34,656 bases of DNA from Thoreauomyces humboldtii (GCA_027596035.1 JADGJA010000166.1:1-34656); one strand, 5' to 3'. Positions 1 to 11,482 are shown, numbered from the stretch's first letter. The notes: generated from the letters alone by a model not told the origin. Numbers and translations are program-made.

Positions 1-68
1 GTCGTGGGGGTGGTGGATTGATTTGGGAAGGGATGGAAGGAATAGTTGAAATGGAGAGATGCACTCAC

Positions 69-1625
69 GCCTCCCATGTGAAAGTGACTTATTGGGTTTC
101 GTGGATTGATGGTGATGGCCCTGTCGAGGTGGAAGCGGGCGGCGTGGTAGTTTTCTTGATTGTAGTAAATCTCACCCAATCCGAACCTAAATCCGAAAAC
201 CAAGATCCCCATGGTCAGAGTCGAGGGGACCCACACGCACGAAAGGAACGTTCGTTCGCAGGAGGTTTGTTTGAGCATGCACTCTCACCAAGGATTGTAA
301 GGTCTCGGATCAATCTGACACGAGGTCTGAAGGCACTCGATGGCCTCCTTCAACGCATCTTTCGATTTGTACTCGAAACCCATAAGGGTGTGAGCGTAGT
401 GATAATACGGATCGACGTGGATGGCTCTCTCGAACGCCTTGATGGCGGAATCGTGGTCCAACCTCAGACTGTAGAGATTTCCCACGACGCACCAGGTCTC
501 AGGTCGAGATCTCTCGTGGGTCTCCATCTCGGTCGCGAGGGCCGCCAGTTCGATCTCCTGCTTGGCGTGCCACAGACACGACCCGTACACGTCGAGACCT
601 TGGGTCCGCCAGGGTTCGAGGTCGCGGGCCTGACGAAAGTACTTCAGGGCTGACGTGTAGCGTGCTATCTCGTAGTAGGACAGGGCGACCTGAACGAGGA
701 CCCAACCGGTGTGGAGGTCGGATTCGGGGAGCTCCGTGAATGTGGTGAGAGCTTCCCGACATTCGTAGCGGGAGAGGTGACGAGTCGCTCGACCGAGGGT
801 CTCGAGGGTACGAAGGATCTGACGAGAAGCGGATGAAGCAGCGGTAGCCGTGTCGTTTTCCGCTCTTCCAGTCTCAGATTTGACCTGCACCTCCCGCATG
901 ACATCATGCGTCCGCTTCTTCTCATTGTTATCCTTCCGAGGTCGCAGGTTCCTGGTCGAAGCACGCTGAGTCTCAGCGGCTCCCGGACCACCTGCCGTCT
1001 TCTTCGCATCCTCGGACGGCAGTACGAACACGTCCCTTGCTTCAGGAGCCTGACCCAGACTGCACAATCCCTCGTAAGCAGTCCACATGAACGGACTGAT
1101 CGCCAACGCCTTCCTGAAAGCTGCTTTCGCATCCTCGCGCTTCCCCGACCTCTTGCACACAGTGCCGAGGAGACACCACGCGTGTTCCACCTGCAAAACG
1201 TCTGCACCGACGACGTCACGATTCGTCTCGCTGACGTCGTCCTCGCGCACGAGTCGATCTGGATCCTGGAGGATGTCACGGAGTGCGCTCTCGGCTTCCT
1301 GGAGAAGATCGAGGTCCATGCAGCACCTGGCGAAGAGGAAGCGGGAGGGTGGATGGTCCGTGACTGCTTGGAGTGTGCTGTAGGCGGCTCGCGTCATTCC
1401 GCTGCGGTGGTATGCGGTTGCGAGAAGGAAGGAAGCGTTCGGATGGGAAGGAAGGAAGGCAACGAGTCGTTCGGCGAGGAAGACGGCGTTGGAATTGTTC
1501 GAGTGAGCGAGGGACTGGTGGATGAGGGACTGGTAGAGCCCGTGCAGTTGCTGTAGGGAAGAAGAAAAATAGGAGGCTGAAGAAGCAGCGTGCTCAGCGG
1601 CTGCCTCCTCCAGGAGACTTGTCAT
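69..1625 (-). CDS. CDC27: Anaphase-promoting complex subunit Cdc27/Apc3, partial (C-terminus beyond the left edge)
   Basis: Tetratricopeptide-repeat scaffold subunit of the APC/C ubiquitin ligase, which recruits Cdc20/Cdh1 and drives mitotic exit in the nucleus. I start at the Met at 1625 because the Apc3 N-terminal homodimerisation region begins just after it (NNSNAVFLAERLVAF at about residues 43-57); an in-frame Met at 1850 would add 75 unrelated residues. Visible exons are 1625-289 and 186-69, joined in frame across a 102-nt GT-AG intron; the join restores the family motif YNPWFGLGEIYY. A donor at 68 (GTGAGT) opens an intron that leaves the window. TPR-like helices lie at about 50-120, 145-190 and from 300 onward. 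The low-complexity linker between the TPR blocks is only about 70 residues (200-270), much shorter than in yeast or human Cdc27. Identity is secure; the 3' end is not visible. Confidence 0.93.
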
Positions 1626-2121
1626 GACGGGCAGACGAACAGGCAGATCAGAGGAGACGGAAAGGAAGAGAGCCGGTTGTATTGAAGTTCTATGTGCTAC
1701 AGCGTAGATGACATGGGGCGACCGGTGGTCAATTTGGCTTCGAGGTGCAGGTGGACGGGAGGGGGAGTCGCTGAGGGACGCGACCATTCTTGTCCGATGC
1801 TGTCCGTGAACCCGCATAAGCTTGCCGTGAACCCACATAAGCTGTGTCAAATGGACGTATCCTTCATGGCTCGATTGTAGGTTCTGCCCACTGTCCGGTA
1901 CCCTCAGGAAGCTTCATACCCCTTCTGTATTGATATAAATATACATAACAAATCAACCGTCATGAAAATCCCACGGGCGTCACCTGCGGGCCGTGTGTTC
2001 TGATGCTGCTGCGGTCATACCTTACTGAGCTTCGCAAAGTCTGGACAATCGGACGAGCTCTTAGTTTTTTTGCCTTCCCCAAAACCGCTCCGTTTGAGCC
2101 TTTATATGTACAACAAAAGCA
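1626..2121. promoter_or_regulatory. Divergent promoter between CDC27 and the 2122 gene, with a tandem 19-bp repeat
   Basis: A gap of about 500 bp lies between two start codons on opposite strands, so it probably holds both promoters. It contains two near-identical 19-bp units, ccgtgaacccgcataagct at 1804-1822 and the same with one mismatch at 1825-1843, 21 bp apart. A short AT-rich stretch (tattgatataaatatacata, about 1928-1947) is the best TATA-like candidate. Nothing else was recognised. Confidence 0.4.
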
Positions 2122-2796
2122 ATGAGCAATAACATCGTACCAAACGACGTGCCAGAAGAGGAATTCTCGGATGAAGAGATTTCGGGATCCGAGCACGGGG
2201 AAGAGCCACCAGATCTAGGGCATCCAGCAACCGACGACGAGGAAGACGACGAGAACCTCGAAGTTGACATTCTCGCAAAGGACTGGCTGGCAGAGAAGGC
2301 GGAGAAGGAGGCCGTACGTCTGCGGGGTTTGGGCGTGAAACCACTCGTTTTGAAAGTATGGTCGATCAGGGGAAACATTATTGCATTTCATGATGTCTAG
2401 TTTGCTGACGTTCTACCCTAAAGGTCAAAAACTATGGAGTTCTACGAGAGGTGGATCACGTGCGACCCATACTCATCAACCGCGTGGAGATCGAGACGGG
2501 GTTCGACTTGAACCGGATACGACAGGTGCTGGTCGCCGAGTCGGAAGAGTATCCGCATAAGGAAGGCTTCCGCGCTGCGAATGTAGGCGGACCGGTTAGG
2601 AAGGGGCACATCCTTCCATTTCCCTCCTCTCACTGGACTCGTTTTCTAGGTGCTCCTCTTCACCGAGAACATGACGCTTCCCATCCTGATACCATACATT
2701 TATCCGGCCAGCGGGAATGATCTGAAGGAATGGTTGCTGATCAATGCGCGCGGGCTTCGCTCCAGACAGTCGATCGGTGAATTTCACGATCTCTAA
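2122..2796 (+). CDS. Unrecognised acidic 179-aa protein, three exons
   Basis: I do not recognise this protein. Exons 2122-2355, 2424-2582 and 2650-2796 are joined by two introns (68 and 67 nt) with clean GT...AG ends, both in phase 0, giving 179 residues. The first 55 residues are strongly acidic and probably disordered (runs such as EEEFSDEEISGSEHGEE). A short charged helix follows (about 58-72, AKDWLAEKAEKEAVRL), then a more globular half with KNYGVLREVDHVRPILINR and a hydrophobic patch MTLPILIPYIYP. There is no signal peptide or clear membrane span. The intact frame across two introns supports a real gene, but the last exon is uncertain: after the stop another open stretch (2797-2877) continues in the same frame, so the C-terminus may differ. 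Confidence 0.6.
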
Positions 2797-3372
2797 TGGA
2801 AGGTGGTTGCGAAGCAGTCTTTGCATATTGCCACTCAGAGCCTCGCTCCAGTCCTGTCCGACCCTCGACATATCAACTGATTAGGAACCACCAGCATATC
2901 GGCTCAACGCCTTGATTGAAGACCAGGATAACATCCAGCGTCGATGCGTTCTTTGAAGAACTGGAGATCTACTTCATAAGCCACGATCTAGTCTAGCTCT
3001 TGACAGCAGTCGACACCGTCTCGGCTCCAGGAATGTTGTCTTCGATGCCTGCGACTGCAGTGTCGGGGGCGCGCTTGGGCCTGCGTTGACTTAGCATAGG
3101 CTTGAAGATTTTAGTACTCGCAACCTGTGTATTGTCCTCGAAACTCGCACCGCTGGTCTCATCAGTGGCTCTGCAGCTGTAGAATATAGCCACTGGTTAT
3201 CTCTCGAACTGGATCTCGGGCCGTTAGCGAGCCTATGTATTCGCGGATCTGATGATCTCGTGATAGCAACCACCGTCTATGGCTGGAACGAAGACCAGAG
3301 GCCCTGTTCCAGCGTAGGGATGCTGCGAACGTTGTGGATGGGTTCCGGAAGACGGCGGGATAGGGTATACAT
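2797..3372. other. Convergent 3' region between the 2122 gene and the kinase gene
   Basis: Both neighbouring genes end into this stretch of about 575 bp. The minus strand keeps an open frame at 3193-2993 that could be an extra last exon of the kinase (acceptor CTACAG, exon 3176-2993, in frame with a possible donor GTAAAT at 3376). The implied intron of 200 nt is longer than the other introns here, so I left it out of the kinase model. Otherwise I see nothing. Confidence 0.3.
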
Positions 3373-5463
3373 TTACAAGATACTGGCATCAGCGGGCTCG
3401 TTCTCTCCATCTTCAGACAACCATCTGCAGGCGCGGAGGTCCTCGACTCCGGGTCGGTCGGCTCCTCGTCCTTCCAGCATCCACTCGACCAGCTTCTTCT
3501 GCTCGTCGTCCAAAATTCCACAACCCTCAGGCCATTTGAGCGACTCTCCGGCGCCCCTGTCAAGGACCTCCTTGACGCCCTTGAAAGGTTCGACGCCTCC
3601 GGTGGCAACCTGGAATAGGAGACAACCGAGGGCCCAAACGTCTGCCTGCTGTCCGTCGTATACGCCTTCTTTCAGGACCTCGGGAGCGGAGAAGGCGCGG
3701 GTGCCGTAAACTCCGAAACTGTTTCCGTCGCCATCCCGCTGACTCATCCCAAAGTCGACGAGACGGACGTTGAAGTCGCGGTCAACCACCACATTCTCCC
3801 CTCGGAAATCGAGGTACATGAACCCCTGCTTGCGGATGTGCAGATACGCCGACACGAGCTGGACCGAGAGGCGGCGTTGGATGAGCGGATGGAGCGGGGC
3901 GTACATGTAGAGGAACTCGTCGAGATCGCCGGGATGGCCGTGACGCGGACGCGTGAGGTTGGCATACGTGGGCTGGTGATGTGTATGAACATGCGGGTTT
4001 GGAGGCTGCTGCAAGAGGGGGGGAGGCGTTGCCGGTTGCACTGTGTCTAATGGTGGTGGTGGTGGTGGATAAGCGCGGGTGACCGAAGGTGGGTCTAGTG
4101 GAGCGTCCAGTGGTTGCGTCAGAGCAAACAAAGGCGACGCAGGGACGGCATTGACAGTACGCCTTCGTGTGCTGCCGACGCTCGTTCGCGAAGAGTCGCG
4201 GACATGATGGAACAGGGATTGAGGAGGGGTGAGAATGATGGAGGACCGGAGAGATGGTGGTCGGTGATTGCGAAGCGTCATTGGTATGCTGTCTGTGCTG
4301 CGAAACGAAACGGCGGATGGCGTGGAGGGAGGGAGGTCAGATGAGAAGCCACCGTCTTCGTCGGCGCCTCGTAAAAAGTTGACCACCTTTTCCATCACAA
4401 TCATAAAGAACGTATCGTCCCAGTAAAGATCCTTGAAACGGACGATGTTCGGATGATCGAGTGACTTCAAGATCTCTGCTTCGGCAGGGACCTTACAAGG
4501 ATAGGCAAGCGATTGAATCAAGCTACCCACGGGCACGCGGTCGCGGGCAATGTACTTGACCGCGACGGGCGTGCCATCCGAGCGATCGAGGGCCGCAGCT
4601 ATGAACCCGTTTCCTCCATATCCGAGAAGCCCGACAAAAAGATACCTCGCCGACAGGTCCTGTGGTATCGTTGCGAGGACCCGCGCAAACACACGCATGA
4701 CGTTGTCGACTTCATCGTAAAGATCAGGCGCAAAATCCGCTAGGCCTCCTGCAACTGCGAGCGGTGGATCCGGTGCAAAGCTAGGTTGTTCCGGAACGAT
4801 CATAGCAAGGACGGGAACCGTCGTAGCAGGATGACTAGGTTGCGAGAAGATGCTGCTGGTGCTGCCGGAGTCGGGCATGCCAGGACCGGCCCATTCTTCC
4901 CACTCCACCTCTTCGTCCTGACTGTACCCTTCGTCGTTTTCCCCGTCATCTTCGTCATCATATTCGTCGTCGTCCTGGAAAGCTAGGAACCCCTCTCTCC
5001 CGACCAGACGGCTCCTTACGACAGTCCTTCCGTCCCTATCTCGCCTGATCTTGACCCGGACATGTTCGTCAAGATGGCTGCCACTAGAACAGCACACGAG
5101 CGACCAGCATCGCGCTAGCATCCGCTTGAACCTTCGCCATAACGGATGCTTCACGGCTCGACGACGCTTCCGTCGCCTCCGCTTCCTCTCCTTCTTCTGC
5201 ATGGGTCCGTGCAAATGCTGCTGAGCCCCAGGCGCCGACGCGACGGCACGAATTGCTGCCGGAGATCCAGCCGACGCGGTCGGGGACACGCGCTTGGGAG
5301 CCAGAGGGTCCGTGATGGGAGTGGGCTCCGAGGCATAGCGCGGGACATCGGCAAGCATGGCACGTATCGAGTTCACGGTAGCTTGGTTGTTGTCGGCACG
5401 TTGGCCGTCTGCCAGTTCGTCCACGGACGCATGCGTGGGGAGGGCGGTGGAGGTGGTCGCCAT
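3373..5463 (-). CDS. Protein kinase-domain protein with divergent catalytic loop and large insert
   Basis: A 696-residue single-exon protein. Residues 1-270 are mostly disordered, with a very basic patch at 90-112 (KKERKRRRRKRRR) and an acidic patch at 164-190. The kinase fold follows: glycine-rich loop GYGGNG (281-286), VAVK with Lys303, a Glu-bearing helix C (AEAEILKSLDHPNIVRF), hinge near 357, DFG at 570-572, and APE at 593-595. The catalytic loop reads YLDFRGEN (550-557): Asp552 and Asn557 are kept, but the usual His-Arg is Tyr-Leu and the usual Lys is Arg554. About 150 Pro/Ser-rich residues (361-512) are inserted between hinge and helix E. The N-lobe (HPNIVRFKDLYWDDTFFMIVME) resembles CAMK/PAS-kinase types. 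It is probably a Ser/Thr kinase or a weakly active one; substrate unknown. Confidence 0.85.
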   Translation of the reverse strand: MATTSTALPTHASVDELADGQRADNNQATVNSIRAMLADVPRYASEPTPITDPLAPKRVSPTASAGSPAAIRAVASAPGAQQHLHGPMQKKERKRRRRKRRRAVKHPLWRRFKRMLARCWSLVCCSSGSHLDEHVRVKIRRDRDGRTVVRSRLVGREGFLAFQDDDEYDDEDDGENDEGYSQDEEVEWEEWAGPGMPDSGSTSSIFSQPSHPATTVPVLAMIVPEQPSFAPDPPLAVAGGLADFAPDLYDEVDNVMRVFARVLATIPQDLSARYLFVGLLGYGGNGFIAAALDRSDGTPVAVKYIARDRVPVGSLIQSLAYPCKVPAEAEILKSLDHPNIVRFKDLYWDDTFFMIVMEKVVNFLRGADEDGGFSSDLPPSTPSAVSFRSTDSIPMTLRNHRPPSLRSSIILTPPQSLFHHVRDSSRTSVGSTRRRTVNAVPASPLFALTQPLDAPLDPPSVTRAYPPPPPPLDTVQPATPPPLLQQPPNPHVHTHHQPTYANLTRPRHGHPGDLDEFLYMYAPLHPLIQRRLSVQLVSAYLHIRKQGFMYLDFRGENVVVDRDFNVRLVDFGMSQRDGDGNSFGVYGTRAFSAPEVLKEGVYDGQQADVWALGCLLFQVATGGVEPFKGVKEVLDRGAGESLKWPEGCGILDDEQKKLVEWMLEGRGADRPGVEDLRACRWLSEDGENEPADASIL

Positions 5464-6421
5464 AGCTCATTCCCGCACAGACCCCGGCGCTTTGAACCGG
5501 GCTCCGGAAGGCACAAAAGTTGGGTGAGCCCGGAAGAGACGCGCAACGTCGAGGAGATGTCTTGTGAGATTGGATGACTCGGGGTCTTTTGTCAATCAAA
5601 GGTTGCAGTTGGCAGTCCGTCTGGGGTCGTAAGATTGGCGGTTGCCCAGTGTCAGAATGGCAAAGCTTTTAAGGAAAGCAGTTGAAGAGGAGAAGACCAG
5701 GATGGACGGAGGAAGAGCGACTGATGAGACTTTCTGAACCTCTAAAGACAATGTACGGGTATCTATGCAGTTCAGCAGGAGAGAAGATGTCGAAGCGAGG
5801 AGTTTGGCTTGGGGAAGGTCCTCGCCACCGGGCGTCGTCAACACCTGTACTTTTTCGGCCACTTGCTTGCAACACACACAACCCTCTCTAAATGTCGACC
5901 GTACGTAGGGCACACTCGGACTCGGACTCGGAGCATACACACCACACGCTTTGACAAACCGAGTACTTGATCTGACCGGAGAACGCAGAGCATGTAGTTG
6001 GACCCGTCCGATCAGAAACATGTCGCCGGGAAAACCGTGGGTCATCACGCATCGAGGTGTGGCGCATCACAACAAGGCAGCCTGGTTCTCTCAGACCTCT
6101 TTACAGGTTTCTCATGCATCCCTGATACGTATCGATACTATCGATATCAATAAAAGTCCATCAGCGTGAGGGGAATATCATACCGTCTCATAACTATTGC
6201 AAGAATAGACGAAACCACCTTCTTCCCTCTTTCCCTTTATTTTTTTTTTCCCCCGTCTTCGCAAGGCCATCTCGAAGGGTCGCGACACATTCCTCTCCTC
6301 CTCGTGAAATACAAACAGCACCATCTCCCCTTCGCCCTTCGCCCTTCGCCCTTCGCCCTTCCCCCTTGCCTCTCAAGACCTTGCCTTCTCTGCTCGGCTC
6401 AACCGACACCCCCCCTCAGCA
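5464..6421. promoter_or_regulatory. Divergent promoter of the kinase and PRMT1 genes
   Basis: About 960 bp between two opposite start codons. The PRMT1 side is strongly pyrimidine-rich: a C/T tract at about 6219-6262 with a T10 run, then four perfect copies of ttcgccc at 6331-6358. Pyrimidine-rich tracts upstream of start codons are common in highly expressed fungal genes. The middle holds only unconvincing open frames. Confidence 0.45.
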
Positions 6422-7973
<1,552 letters not shown>

Positions 7974-8425
7974 TCAACCCTCAGCGCAGGCCAACCCTTC
8001 GATAATCACTAGACAGCCCGCCGTCTCAACGTGGACATCTTCTGCTGGGAAGTTGACGTAAGAGAATCCCGGATACCCGATATCTTCCGGATCGCTCAGG
8101 CTTGCGCCGACACAGGTCAGGAACAGCACCAGGCGCTTCCAGTCCCAACCAAACTGCACGATTCCCAGTTTCCTCAGATCTCCTTCACGACCCCAGCGAC
8201 CATGACCTTCCGCTTTACGTTGCTGGACTTGAAGACGTTGGCCCAGATCGCAGGTCGCACCTGCGTAGGCATCTGGACCTTGAGGCACGCCGAGTGGTAA
8301 GAATCTCCGCCCTGGGATTCCCAAATGGTGGAGTTTGTGAACTCAGAGCGGACTGGACCGGAGGATCCTTTCGCACGTCGAAAGTTTGGGTTGGGACGAG
8401 AAGCGGGTCAGCTTGCGGGCTCATG

Positions 8426-8462
<37 letters not shown>

Positions 8463-9668
8463 CTTACCGGTACGTCGAGTTCGAAACGGCTTCACCGTTT
8501 TGCTAGCTCCGACACTGTCAACTTGTGTGATGCCGTGATCCGCACGGCTGTCGTGCTCCACCAAGCCTTGAGTCCATGGAGCTTGGTATCGATGGCGCTG
8601 TCGTCCCATAGCGTAGTCAATTTGATGGTCACGTAGTTGGGGTCCGGGTCCCGTGCGGTACAGAGGTCAAGAACAGCCGGGCAGATACAGGAGACTGGAC
8701 TCTGCAATCTTGTGACGGACAGAAGGCTCTGGCGGTCGGATGGCTTGTAGGATCAGATCGTATTCCTCGAGGACCGTCACGTCATGGAGACGGGGGCTCG
8801 CTGAGCGGGATCCTGGACCATCCGGTTTCAGTGAAGTGTCAAGCGCACACAAGTTGTTGGCGGCCACCGCGCTCACTAACGTTCGACTGACTGCATCAAA
8901 CAACTGTGTTCCAGTATCACCGCATCGCCTCAACATCGCCCGCGGACCAGTACTGCTCCTCGAACGGCAAATAGCCATACGGTTCCAACCTGATCCTCGC
9001 CGTCATGACCGCAAGCCGGGCCGTTTCGTCCCTTGTGGCGGTTGTTGCTCCGTGCCTAACACTCTCGACGAAAGTCCCCGTTCCACATTGCTTGGCTCCA
9101 AGTTGGCCAGATCTCGCCGAAACGCTGGGTGGTCCCGGCAGGCTCCTGATCCAGACGTTGCAGCTGGAGCGGAGGCACAAGCACGGTTCCTTCGATGTGT
9201 GGGATGAAATGCCTCTCAAAGGAGTCGAACACTTGCAGACAGGCGTCGGGTATAGAGTTTTCGCCAGGGTTGGGTGCCATCCAGTCGCCGAGCTTCTGGT
9301 CCATCCACGGACCGCCCGTATCGGGTGTGAGGATGGTCCTTTTGATCCGGAACGCTCGGACGAAGAGCGTGGGGAGCTTCCTCCTACACGTTGAGACCAA
9401 AAGCAGTCAAGGCGAGCGCGACCACATCGACATCGCGCGCGTAAGTCGTCCGACTCCAGCCTTCCTTTGCTCGGCGAAGACACTCTCCCACCCTCGGGTC
9501 CTGTGAGGTGCCGGGGTCGGCTGTAGATTTCTGGGTGGGTTCGGGAGGGGTTTCGAGTTTGACAGATGTATTGAAGGATGGTCGGGAGTTGCCTGATGTT
9601 CCCTTTAAGAGGATTCGGGGCATCGGGGCTTGTATACGGGATGAGAAAAGAAAAGTATGGACGGCCAT
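7974..9668 (-). pseudogene. Decayed protein-coding gene with repeated frame changes, family unknown
   Basis: The minus strand shows coding-like segments that hand over from one frame to another without splice signals. In order: 9668 to about 9385 (…RTTYARDVDVVALALTAF), to about 9070 (GGPWMDQKLGDWMAPNPG), to about 8925 (ARIRLEPYGYLPFEEQYW), to about 8690 (LEEYDLILQAIRPPEPS), to about 8510 (PNYVTIKLTTLWDDSAID), then after a probable intron containing a (CT)15 microsatellite (8431-8460 on the plus strand) to about 8190 (EFTNSTIWESQGGDSYHS), and finally to the stop at 7974 (GIVQFGWDWKRLVLFLTC). The first four joins each need one extra base skipped. No conserved domain was recognised. I read this as a pseudogene; a badly sequenced gene is the alternative. 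The true 5' end is uncertain. Confidence 0.55.
8430..8460. repeat. (CT)15 dinucleotide microsatellite
   Basis: Fifteen uninterrupted CT units lie inside the broken minus-strand gene, where they read as GA. They follow a donor-like CCG|GTAAGC on the minus strand, so they probably sit in a former intron. Confidence 0.95.
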
Positions 9669-10720
9669 GCCGTGAAGGGATCGAGGGTTGAAGGGATCGA
9701 AGGGTTAAGGGATGGTTTAAACAGAACAAGGTGGGCACCGAAGAACACAGGAAGTGGTATTGTGGGTCAGCAAAACTTTGTCGTTGTCGACCGAATGTGG
9801 TCGGTCAGCGCTTTGGAAGAGTAAGGCTCAATGGACGTGAGGTACTTGAGACCGAAATTCTCAGGAATGGAGGAGAGGAATGGCATGTTGATGGCAGCCT
9901 TCGAGAGTTTGGCCGACTGTTTCAGATAAGCGCGACTGTCCGTACGACTTGATACAAGTGTGGAATCAAGTGTGCAACCAACCCGGAAACGGCAACCGAG
10001 ATGGTGCTGGCAGGACCTTCGTCAACGGCCATTGCTTCGGTTGGTCTCGATCTTCCAGCGACGGTCACTGATTGTTCCGATACGGTTGATTGCTGGCGCG
10101 GACCTGAGACGCAGCGCCCGTGGCGGTAGGGTCGTTCGCGTTCGCTACGTTTGGTTCGGAGTCGCCAGGGGAAAACGCATACCCGCAGCAGGATATTCCG
10201 TGCCAACGGTCGTCCAAGTTGTGGGCTCCATTCGTGGGTCTTCCGATGCGATTCGTGGACGGCATCAGGCAAAGACGTGATCGTGCCAGCATCAGATCGT
10301 GCCAGCTTTTCAATCGCGACGGCGAAGGTTGCGATGCTGATGTACGTAGAGGCTTTCGGCGCTGGAGGATTTGGCAAGGCTCATAGGGTCGTCGAGGAGG
10401 ATGGGCCTACGAAACGAAGTTGGGAGAAAGAATGAGAAAAGAACCGCCGAATGGCTGACCACCGAAGCCTACACTTACGATTTTGTTGGGCGTGAGGTTT
10501 CGGCTTGGAAGCAAAAACAAATACAGTGCAAAGGCCGTTGTCATCGGTCGGAGTTTGCTGCTCCATGGAAAAATCCGGAGACGGAAAATCCCTGCGAGCA
10601 GGAAGGTCCGAGCGTTGCGCGACTTTGCAGTGTATTAATTTCTCCCCTCCGTATTTCCGTTTGAGCCCAACATGCGACAGGTCTCAATATAAATTCCTTG
10701 CCGACGCTTGTGTTCGGTTT
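9669..10720. other. Gap of about 1 kb; only fragmentary open frames
   Basis: No convincing gene. The minus strand at 10377-9922 has a 151-codon open frame with an internal donor (GTATGC) and acceptor (CTCAG) that would give a short alternative protein, but nothing in either version resembles a known family. It may be a relic related to the broken gene downstream of it on the same strand. Confidence 0.3.
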
Positions 10721-11482
10721 TCAGTCCGTTGTTGTCCGTGCCGATACGCGAGCCGCGTACAATTCGTTTACTAACGTGATGTGGCGACAGCCCTCCCAGG
10801 CGAGCAGATCGGTCAATGATATCTCGACGGAAAAAACTACGCAGGTGATGGTGGTCGTGTAATCATCTCCGATGCCGTACTGGAGATCGGCCCAATCGAC
10901 ATATTCGTCCTCCCAGGCGTCCTCCCATCGATACTTCACTGTGAACGGTCCCGACGTCGTGCCAGCGTTATGATTGAAGAACGGCAGCAAAAGGTCGCGG
11001 GAAGCTGGTGTGGTGAAGATCACGTCTTCCCACAGCTTCTCGGTCGATATAGAATGGTCGATAGGCCCTCCCGACTCGAATTCCATGAGTTCTGTGTCGG
11101 GACAGAGAATCACTTTCCCTGCGCAGTCCACCGACGTACAGGTGAGATAGGATCTGTGACGTGTCGTGGACTGTATAGACATATCGTCTGACGTAATCTG
11201 GGCCGAATCAATCCAGGCGCAACAGCGTCCGACAAGCCGCTCGCGGACAATATTGTCGACGGCTTCGCGCCAGATCCTGCAAATCCTCCTGCAGACTAGT
11301 CGAAGGTGCGCAAGGGATAGGTTACGAAGGATGAGAACGTGCACCTCGGTGGGAAGCTGAGGGAAGGAAGTCTCGCTCCGCATGGAAATCGTTCCCAGTC
11401 GTCGGGTGAGATCGTCAATGTTCATGTCGCAAGGTGTGGTCGAGCGGCCAGCAAAGTTTGGGATCGATACAATGCCAGGCAT
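10721..11482 (-). CDS. F-box protein
   Basis: A 253-residue single-exon protein with an N-terminal F-box at about residues 40-80 (FPQLPTEVHVLILRNL, then LRLVCRRICRIWREAVDNIV). The F-box binds Skp1 and makes the protein a probable substrate adaptor of an SCF ubiquitin ligase. The remainder has no LRR, WD or kelch repeats that I can see; it is acidic and aromatic (YRWEDAWEDEYVDWADLQYG near 195-215), so the substrate is unknown. An alternative start is Met20. The gene lies next to the decayed minus-strand region, a setting typical of lineage-specific F-box families, and is divergent from the LRR gene 207 bp away. Confidence 0.75.
   Translation of the reverse strand: MPGIVSIPNFAGRSTTPCDMNIDDLTRRLGTISMRSETSFPQLPTEVHVLILRNLSLAHLRLVCRRICRIWREAVDNIVRERLVGRCCAWIDSAQITSDDMSIQSTTRHRSYLTCTSVDCAGKVILCPDTELMEFESGGPIDHSISTEKLWEDVIFTTPASRDLLLPFFNHNAGTTSGPFTVKYRWEDAWEDEYVDWADLQYGIGDDYTTTITCVVFSVEISLTDLLAWEGCRHITLVNELYAARVSARTTTD

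Noticed and set aside
906..1556. Plus-strand open frame of 216 codons inside CDC27
   Set aside because: It is antisense to a clearly conserved TPR gene and has no family features.
5596..6048. Minus-strand open frame of 150 codons in the kinase-PRMT1 gap
   Set aside because: Composition is unlike a folded protein, there is no family resemblance, and it lies in a divergent promoter.
10151..10435. GAGGFGKA string resembling a kinase glycine loop on the plus strand
   Set aside because: No VAIK lysine, catalytic loop or DFG follows in any frame, so it is a chance match.
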